A DNA stretch of 64,000 nt from Malania oleifera. Taxonomy: Eukaryota; Streptophyta; Magnoliopsida; Santalales; Ximeniaceae. A program made the position numbers and the translations under genes. Under the pieces are notes generated by a model. It saw nothing but the letters and a program-made list of their open reading frames with translations. It had not been told where the DNA came from and did no database searches. The stretch covers positions 64,579,101-64,643,100 of the forward strand of contig NC_080428.1 in the NCBI RefSeq assembly GCF_029873635.1, in the 5' to 3' direction. Shown here one piece after another: positions 58,358 through 64,000 of the stretch; positions within the stretch are counted from its first letter, which is position 1, and every line of letters begins with the position of its first letter.

Positions 58358-58735
58358 CACTACAAAAAATTAGGATATTAGTGAATGATCAAATCTGTCA
58401 CTAATGCTTATAAATTTGTTACTAATATTATTAGTAACGAATTTATAAGTATTAGTGGCGGTTTTAAATTAGTTGTTATATCTGTCGTTACTACTAAAAA
58501 TTAGTGAAAAATTTTAAATTCATCACTAATAATACAATAATAGTGATGGATTATAACCGTCACTAAAACCCTAATGTCGTCACTATAAATTCTACATCGG
58601 TTCTGCTCAAATTCGTCACTACTAGTAGGGTATTAGTGAAGGATTAAAATTCGTCACTAATAGTAGTGTATTAGTGACGCATTATAAATTCGTCACTAAT
58701 AGTACAGTATTAGTGAAGGATCAAGTTATGATTTG
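58358..58735 (+). mobile_element. CACTA-type transposon terminus with subterminal repeats
   Basis: Begins CACTACAAAAAATTAG, matching CACTA (En/Spm-type) ends. The 3 bases before (TAA) would be the target duplication. Many inverted and direct copies of ATTAGTGACGAA / TTCGTCACTAAT follow up to about 58730. No second end was found in the window, so it is a fragment or extends beyond recognisable sequence. Confidence 0.65.
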
Positions 58736-60281
58736 GATTTGGGATTAACTCGGGCGAATCAACCCATTGGGTTGGTTCAATGCACGCTTGTGGACTTTGA
58801 TGTGTACTTGGACCTTAGGTGTTTCAAAATATGGGCTTCAAGCGATTTTCTGATAAGTTGAGGCCTGAGTTTAAAGAGAGTTGGGCTTAAATTGTTTTAA
58901 AAATGTTGACCTGAATTTTTAAGTAATAGGGCTGAAGCGCTCTTCTGAAATATGGGTTTGGCCCCTTTTTGAAAATCAGGTTCAAGCAGATTTTTTTTTC
59001 TTTTCTTAGAAAAATGTTGGGCCTAGATTTGTTTTTTTAAAAAGAGTTGGGTCTGAGTTATTTGAAAAAGATTGGACCGACCCATCTTTTTAAAATGTTT
59101 AGGTCAAGTGTTTTATTTTTTTGAAAAGATAGGTCATGATCTCATTATTGAACTTTTTTCAGAATAATGACTAAGTAGTATGCATATCTAAAATGGATGC
59201 AAGATGCATAACACAACACAAAACATATATACAAAAGACACGGATTAAGTCACATGGAGAAAGATGAGGATCTTATCCCAACCCAAGGTAGATACACCTA
59301 TTTTATAGGACTTCTTTATGATTCTATCCTTATTAAGGAAAACTATAGACAAGTATGTATGGGTAAGCTCTACTCCTATTGACAAAAGGTTTTCAATCTG
59401 ACCCCCAATCCTCACCCAAAAGGGGTTTGGATAAAGTTCAAATTGAGCGGAGTGGTTCGTGGGTCCCCACAAGCCCTGCCACGTGGGGACAAAAGGTACT
59501 ACACTCATTTCTAATCTTAGCAGGTAAAGCCCGGGTAGAAGGCACGTGAAAGTGTGTGAATTCATCCATTTTAGCCTATACCCTTTACCCCTACCTTTAT
59601 TACATGCTCATTCAAACGAAATATTTACAAGTAATCATACGCTTATTCAATAACAAAGGAAACAAAATTTTCACTATTCATCACATGTTTATTCAAACAA
59701 CAAAAGAAATAAAGTGTTTACAATTAATCACATGCTTATTCAAAATATGGAAACAAGATATTTACAACTAACACACTTGTTCTAAAAATTTGGAAACAAA
59801 ATATTTGCAATTTATAAAAAATAATTTGGAAACAAAATATTTGCAATTAAAACTTGGAAACAAAATATGTACAAATAAGATGCTTTATTAAAAAATTTGG
59901 AAACAAAATATTTGCAATTAAAATTTGCTAACAAAATATTTGCAATTAAATTTGCTTATCTAAAAAAATTTGGTAATAAAATATTTGCAATTTAATATGC
60001 TAATCTTCTTATCTAAAAAAAATTGGAAAGAAAATATTTGCAATTAATAAAACCTTTGCAATTAATATTTTTATCTAAAAATTTTGGAAAGAAAATATTT
60101 GCAATCAATATGCTTATCTAAAAATTTTGGAAAGAAAATATTTACAATTAATATTCTTATCTAAAAAATTTGGAAATAAAATATTTACAATTAATATTCA
60201 CAAAATGAGGAGCAACTAAAAGATTTTTTAAATTTGAATTAAGGATAATTTCTAATTAATTACTGGCTCAACTCTCTATAG
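58736..60281. other. Unclassified stretch, probably interior of a decayed element
   Basis: 58780-59130 has recurring GGGCTT / GGGCC and TTTTAAA blocks reminiscent of the 113-bp repeats at 50390-51180. An 8-bp-arm hairpin (GTCCCCAC/GTGGGGAC) lies near 59473-59502. From about 59600 to 60200 a loosely repeated sequence (below) follows. No gag or pol frame was recognised on either strand. Confidence 0.4.
59600..60200. repeat. Imperfect tandem repeats around GGAAACAAAATATTTGCAATTA
   Basis: About ten or more diverged copies of a 35-60-bp unit with TTTGGAAA, AAAATATTTGCAATTA and CTTATC. Periodicity is irregular, which suggests an old decayed array. Confidence 0.75.
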
Positions 60282-60302
60282 TCTTCAACGGAGTTGCCAA
60301 GC

Positions 60303-61493
60303 TGTCGAGACGTCCCGGAGTATGTGTGCCCTGAGGTGGCGAAATAAAAATTATGATTTAAATTTTTGGGAAAAAAAAAAAAGAATGGAGTTGCCACTAA
60401 CCTTTTAGTGTGATTAGAACACTTGATTACTACTTAATTAAGGGTAGAATCGGTCTGCGTTACCAAAGTTGGGATCGGGAGTTCGGTTACGCGAGAGGAA
60501 GGTACAAGCACCCCCTACGCGCCCATTCTTACTAACGGTACCTAATTAATTATGAAATTATCTCAAAGTAAATTTAAAAAGTTTTTAAAATTACTCCTTT
60601 AGTGAATTTACAAAATATACGAGTAAATAAATTAATCACAAAAATATACATAATATATATTCCCTCAAAACTAAAGGTACATGAAGCCCAAAAGCTTGTA
60701 CTCCTTTTTTAAATCATAGGGATTAAAATTAGGAAAATATTTAATAGTGTAATATGAAAATATTATAATAATGATAGATATATAAATTCAAATTAGAATA
60801 CTGAGCATACCATATCAAACCTGAAAGATAAATAAAATACTAATGTACCAATTACATAATATTAGAATAATAAGATACCAAATATACATTATAACCCTGA
60901 ATTAATATCTAATATTACTAAGATATTAAATATTTATTATTACTTAAAATCAAATATACTAAATAATATAATGTTACCTCGAAATACTAAATTACTAATT
61001 ATATAATATTATGTAACATACTTTATTACAAAATATATATTGTTACTTAAACACTAACTTACTAAATCATCTAAAATACAGAGTTAATAAATATATAATA
61101 TTACCTAAAATATTAAATTACTAAATATACTATATTACTTAAAGTGTTAAATGTTTAGAATATATCCTAACCCCTAAACCCGTAAATACAAACTTACCAA
61201 AATACCTACTTAATTAATATTGACTAGATATGGATGAACGTCAGTTACTATTTACACTAAATATGGGTATTCATTACTTATAAAAAGAAATCATATGGTA
61301 ACAATAATAAATATTCACAATAAAAGGTATACACCCCGATAAATACGACACAATAAATATAATAATGATATTCCCAAATCCATGAAATACATACAAATAT
61401 GATAATATAATAAACATACCATAAACCTACAACAATGATATTAATATTTTTATTTATACAATAAAAGCTTGAATATTAATGAATACCATAGTA

Positions 61494-61540
<47 letters not shown>

Positions 61541-62212
61541 ATTAACATAACTATGTAATGAAAACTTAAAAAATAAATATTAAAATGAATCAAAGCAAGA
61601 AAAGAAGAGAAAAAAAAAATAACTAAATAAATAAATAAATACACGTGCATGAGTGTGTGCATGGTTGGAGGCAGGGAACTCACCTGGATGCTGCCGGAGG
61701 TGGGTAGTCGGATACGGGTTGCTGCGAGGGGGGAGAGGTCGGAGCTCTAGCCGGAGGTCGGCTGGGTGTATGAGGTTGAGTGGCTGGCCGCGACAGAGGA
61801 TGGCCAGTGATGGTGTTGCTGCTGGACGTGATGGCTGCTGGGCTGCGGCGAGACTGTAGCGATGCCGTGCACGGGGGGCGGAGCCTCTGCTGCAGCGAAG
61901 GGAGGAGATGTCGGGGTTGACGAACGTGTGGCAGAGAGTGTTTGCCAAAGGAGAGTTGTACCGCGGCTCGTCTCCATATGAACTCCGGCGATGGCGACGG
62001 CGAGGATGGTGCGACGACTCGAGGATTCTCTAGCCAGAGATGAAGGTGGAGAACTGTGTGCGGCCATGATATGGTGCTGCGATTGCCGGTGGGGAGGCGT
62101 CGAGGAAGCTGGGGAATCTCGCCGGGAGCATGGGTGCTGCCGTGGTGCTGCTGCGGTGGAGGAGCAGTGCAAGCCGCGAGGGTGGCGGGAGATGGTGGCC
62201 TGGAGTATTACA
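60303..62212 (-). repeat. Diverged Tat/Ogre-like LTR, minus orientation, with adjoining PBS
   Basis: 60303-60700 aligns with the U5 end of the 26717 solo LTR. Shared blocks include GAGTTGCCACTAACCTTTT, AGAACACTTGATT, GGGTAGAATCGGTCTGCGTTACC and AGCACCCCCTACGCGCCC. Left of it, 60282-60300 reads TTGGCAACTCCGTTGAAGA on the minus strand, resembling the tRNA-Arg-type PBS reported for Ogre elements. The LTR continues to the right through AT-rich sequence, an (ATA)n tract (about 61494-61539) and a GC-rich block (61660-62212). The right boundary is not defined because a Copia element starts at about 62213. Confidence 0.6.
61660..62212. other. GC-rich block in the diverged LTR
   Basis: Open frames on both strands (for example 61747-62172 minus, Ser/Pro/His-rich) are explained by high GC. 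There is no known domain. It might be the R-U5 leader part of the decayed element or a captured sequence. Confidence 0.4.
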
Positions 62213-62373
62213 GATTGATATAATATAGATTAAATATGTGGATATTTTTTATTGGTTTATATCGGAGTTAGTTAGTGTTAGTTACATTCAACTCTATATA
62301 AATACAGAGCATTCGTTTGTAATTGAAAGATAGAAGAATGCAGTTTTAATTCTTTTCTTTACTTTCTGTTTCA
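62213..62373 (+). repeat. 5' LTR of Copia-D
   Basis: About 160 bp, ending TTTCTGTTTCA before the PBS. A TATA box TATATAAATA lies at 62295-62304. The first base is uncertain because the canonical TG start is not intact. Confidence 0.65.
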
Positions 62374-62429
62374 TGGTATCAGAGCAAATTCTTGATACTC
62401 TGTTTCATGCTTTCATTTCTACATCCAGC

Positions 62430-63433
62430 ATGGATAATATTCCAAGCTACTATCACCTTCAAAATGGTGATTCGTCAGGAACAGTTCTGGTGTCAAATAT
62501 CCTCACTAGGGACAATTATCATACATGGAGCAGGTCCATGATTATGATGTTCAAAGCAAGGAAAAAATTGGTTTCGTGGATGAATTGATTTCTCAACCGA
62601 GCTTCACAGATGAATCGTATGAATTCTGGGAAAGATGCAATAATATGCTGTCTTCTTGATTGATCAACTATGTTTCGAAGGAGATTGGGTGCAGCATAAT
62701 ATGTGCAAAAACAACGAGAGATATGTGGCTGGATTTAAAGAATTGATTTACTCAAGGTAATGGTCCAAGAATCTATCAATTGCTAAAAGATTTATCATAT
62801 TTGGTTCAAGCAGATTTGTCTATGCGAGTTTACTATACAAGATTCAAGTCTTTGTGGGATGAATTGTCGGATTATAATCAGATTCCTATATGTTCATGTA
62901 GAGCTTTACAAAAGTGCAATTGCAGTGCAATAAGGGTATTTTTGAGTTATCAAGATCGACAACATGTAATACAGTTTTTTATTGGTTTAAATGATTGTTT
63001 TTCTCATATCAGAGGACACATTCTAATGTTAGATCCATTGCCAAACATAAATAAAATTTTTTCTTTGATCATGCAAGAAGAAAAACAAAGGGAAATTAGC
63101 AAGAACAGTATGGTTGATACCGTTGCATTCATAAGCAAAAGGCAAGATACAAACTCAAATATGAAGAAATTCAATTTTGGAAAACAACAAACAAGAAGAG
63201 AAAAATTGTATTGCACTCACTGTTGCATGAATAATCATACGGTGGATAAATGCTATAGGATTCATGGTTATCCTCATGGATTCAAGCAAAATTCTGGTCG
63301 ACAGAAAGGAAAGTTTCAGGCATCTGCATATCAAGTTTTGGGTCAACTTTTGAATAATCCCTTTGAGAACTTTAATCAATTGCCTTTCTCTCAAGAAGAT
63401 TATAAAAAATTGTTATCTTTAATTCACTCATAG
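62430..63433 (+). pseudogene. Copia-D gag, broken
   Basis: From ATG 62430 the frame reads MDNIPSYYHLQNGD and LTRDNYHTWSRSM, typical of Ale/Retrofit gag, and stops at 62588. Homology continues through disrupted sequence and reopens at 62780 (VYYTRFKSLWDELSDYNQIP, FIGLNDCFSHIRGHIL). A knuckle CTHCCMNNHTVDKC follows near 63215. The gag is not translatable as one protein. Confidence 0.82.
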
Positions 63434-64000
63434 CCTGACGATAATACCAATCATAGAGCAGTAAATTTTGTTTCTAAATCTGCTGATCATTCCACTCAAG
63501 ATATATCATCTAATCCTAGTATTTCCTTAAGTGCATCAATTTACACTTTAATATCCCATAATACTTGGATTGTAGACATTGGAGCCACATATCATATTAT
63601 TCATTCCATTGATATGTTTACTTCCATTCCAAAGATTCTAAACATTTCCATAACATTACCAAATGGTGATAACATACCTATTACCCATATTGGTGTAGTT
63701 CGAATATCAGAAACTTTAATTCTTAAAGATATACTTTGTGTACCATCTTTCTCATACAATTTACTTTATGTAAGTAAATTTACTTCAACACAGAAATGCT
63801 CATTCATTTTTTCATCTAATTATTGTTTCATTCAAGTGCATACCCCATGGAAGATGATTGGGATAGCTAGAAGAAAAGCTGGTTTATACATATTGCACAA
63901 ATCAGGTGCTAGTAGTGATGAGATTCAACCTAAATCGAGTCTTATCAATTCTGTAACAAATTCTAAATTTTGGCATAGCAAATTAGGACATCCTTCCATG
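63434..64000 (+). pseudogene. Copia-D protease and pre-integrase start
   Basis: The active-site region near 63570 reads WIVDIGATYHI: the D-T/S-G triplet is changed to D-I-G, so activity is doubtful. A later LGHPSM-type motif marks the pre-integrase domain at the window edge. Confidence 0.7.

Larger units (their letters stand above)
62213..64000 (+). mobile_element. Copia-D: Ale/Retrofit-like Copia, 5' part, running off the right edge
   Basis: A short LTR (about 62213-62373), a perfect PBS TGGTATCAGAGC at 62374-62385 directly after the LTR, gag, a CCHC knuckle, a mutated protease and the beginning of the pre-integrase region (FWHSKLGHPSM at 63970-64000). Stops and frameshifts in gag show decay. 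Confidence 0.85.

Noticed and set aside
59245-59565. 106-codon minus-strand frame
   Set aside because: No domain or promoter context was recognised, and it lies in a decayed region.
61747-62172. 141-codon Ser/Pro/His-rich minus-strand frame
   Set aside because: A composition effect in a GC-rich block of a decayed LTR; overlapping frames are open too.

Overview
The window is nuclear DNA of a flowering plant, probably a dicot. It is AT-rich and carries spliceosomal introns, TATA boxes and nested plant LTR retrotransposons of the Ty1/copia and Ty3/gypsy classes. It also has a Mutator-like element with 10-bp target duplications, a tRNA-derived SINE and a CACTA terminus. No organelle, bacterial or ordinary housekeeping gene is visible. 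Almost everything is transposon sequence in or around a small tandemly duplicated locus.

Host locus: a short two-exon gene appears twice on the + strand (exons 7669-7807 and 8956-9062; exons 35272-35410 and 57110-57243). Both copies have the same TATA box, 5' UTR, donor site and reading frame, and their flanks are recognisably duplicated (about 6040-8350 against 33610-35690 plus 56814-57109; 31940-32700 against 57330-58000). The array therefore has at least three units. The protein is unrecognised (81 and 90 residues predicted).

Layout: 1-3834 is a decayed minus-strand Copia element with its 5' LTR at 3379-3834. 3983-5977 is a Mutator-like element with long inverted repeats. 5988-9178 is duplicated unit A with gene copy 1. 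9179-31775 is a Copia element (TSD AACCA) opened up by nested insertions: a chromovirus-type LTR holding a young minus-strand Copia (10476-16011, TSD GGAAA), a second chromovirus-type LTR with a gag scrap, and a minus-strand Tnt1-like Copia (20686-31062). That last element is itself split by a chromovirus-type solo LTR (21041-23048) and a 3.8-kb Tat/Ogre-type solo LTR (26717-30521, TSD GTACA). 31781-35690 is unit B with a SINE (33060-33439) and exon 1 of gene copy 2.

35691-56813 is a 21.1-kb Tat/Ogre-type Ty3/gypsy element (TSD TTATA) sitting in the intron of gene copy 2. It carries a broken ORF1-like segment, gag, protease plus G-patch, a 166-bp in-frame intron, and RT/RNase H/second RNase H/integrase. 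Downstream lie an antisense coiled-coil ORF with an EAR-like DLNxxP motif, several tandem arrays and a PPT. Its 5' LTR has lost the U5 end and the PBS. 57244-58357 is the next duplicated unit. 58358 starts a CACTA-type end. 60303-62212 is a diverged Tat-like LTR in minus orientation, and 62213-64000 is a decayed Copia (Ale/Retrofit-like) running off the window.

The most interesting candidates are the conserved two-exon mini-gene family, the antisense EAR/coiled-coil ORF of the Ogre-like element, and its LTR arrays of TCP-type sites and covarying hairpins. Identifications rest on reading motifs and repeats by eye; no database search was possible.
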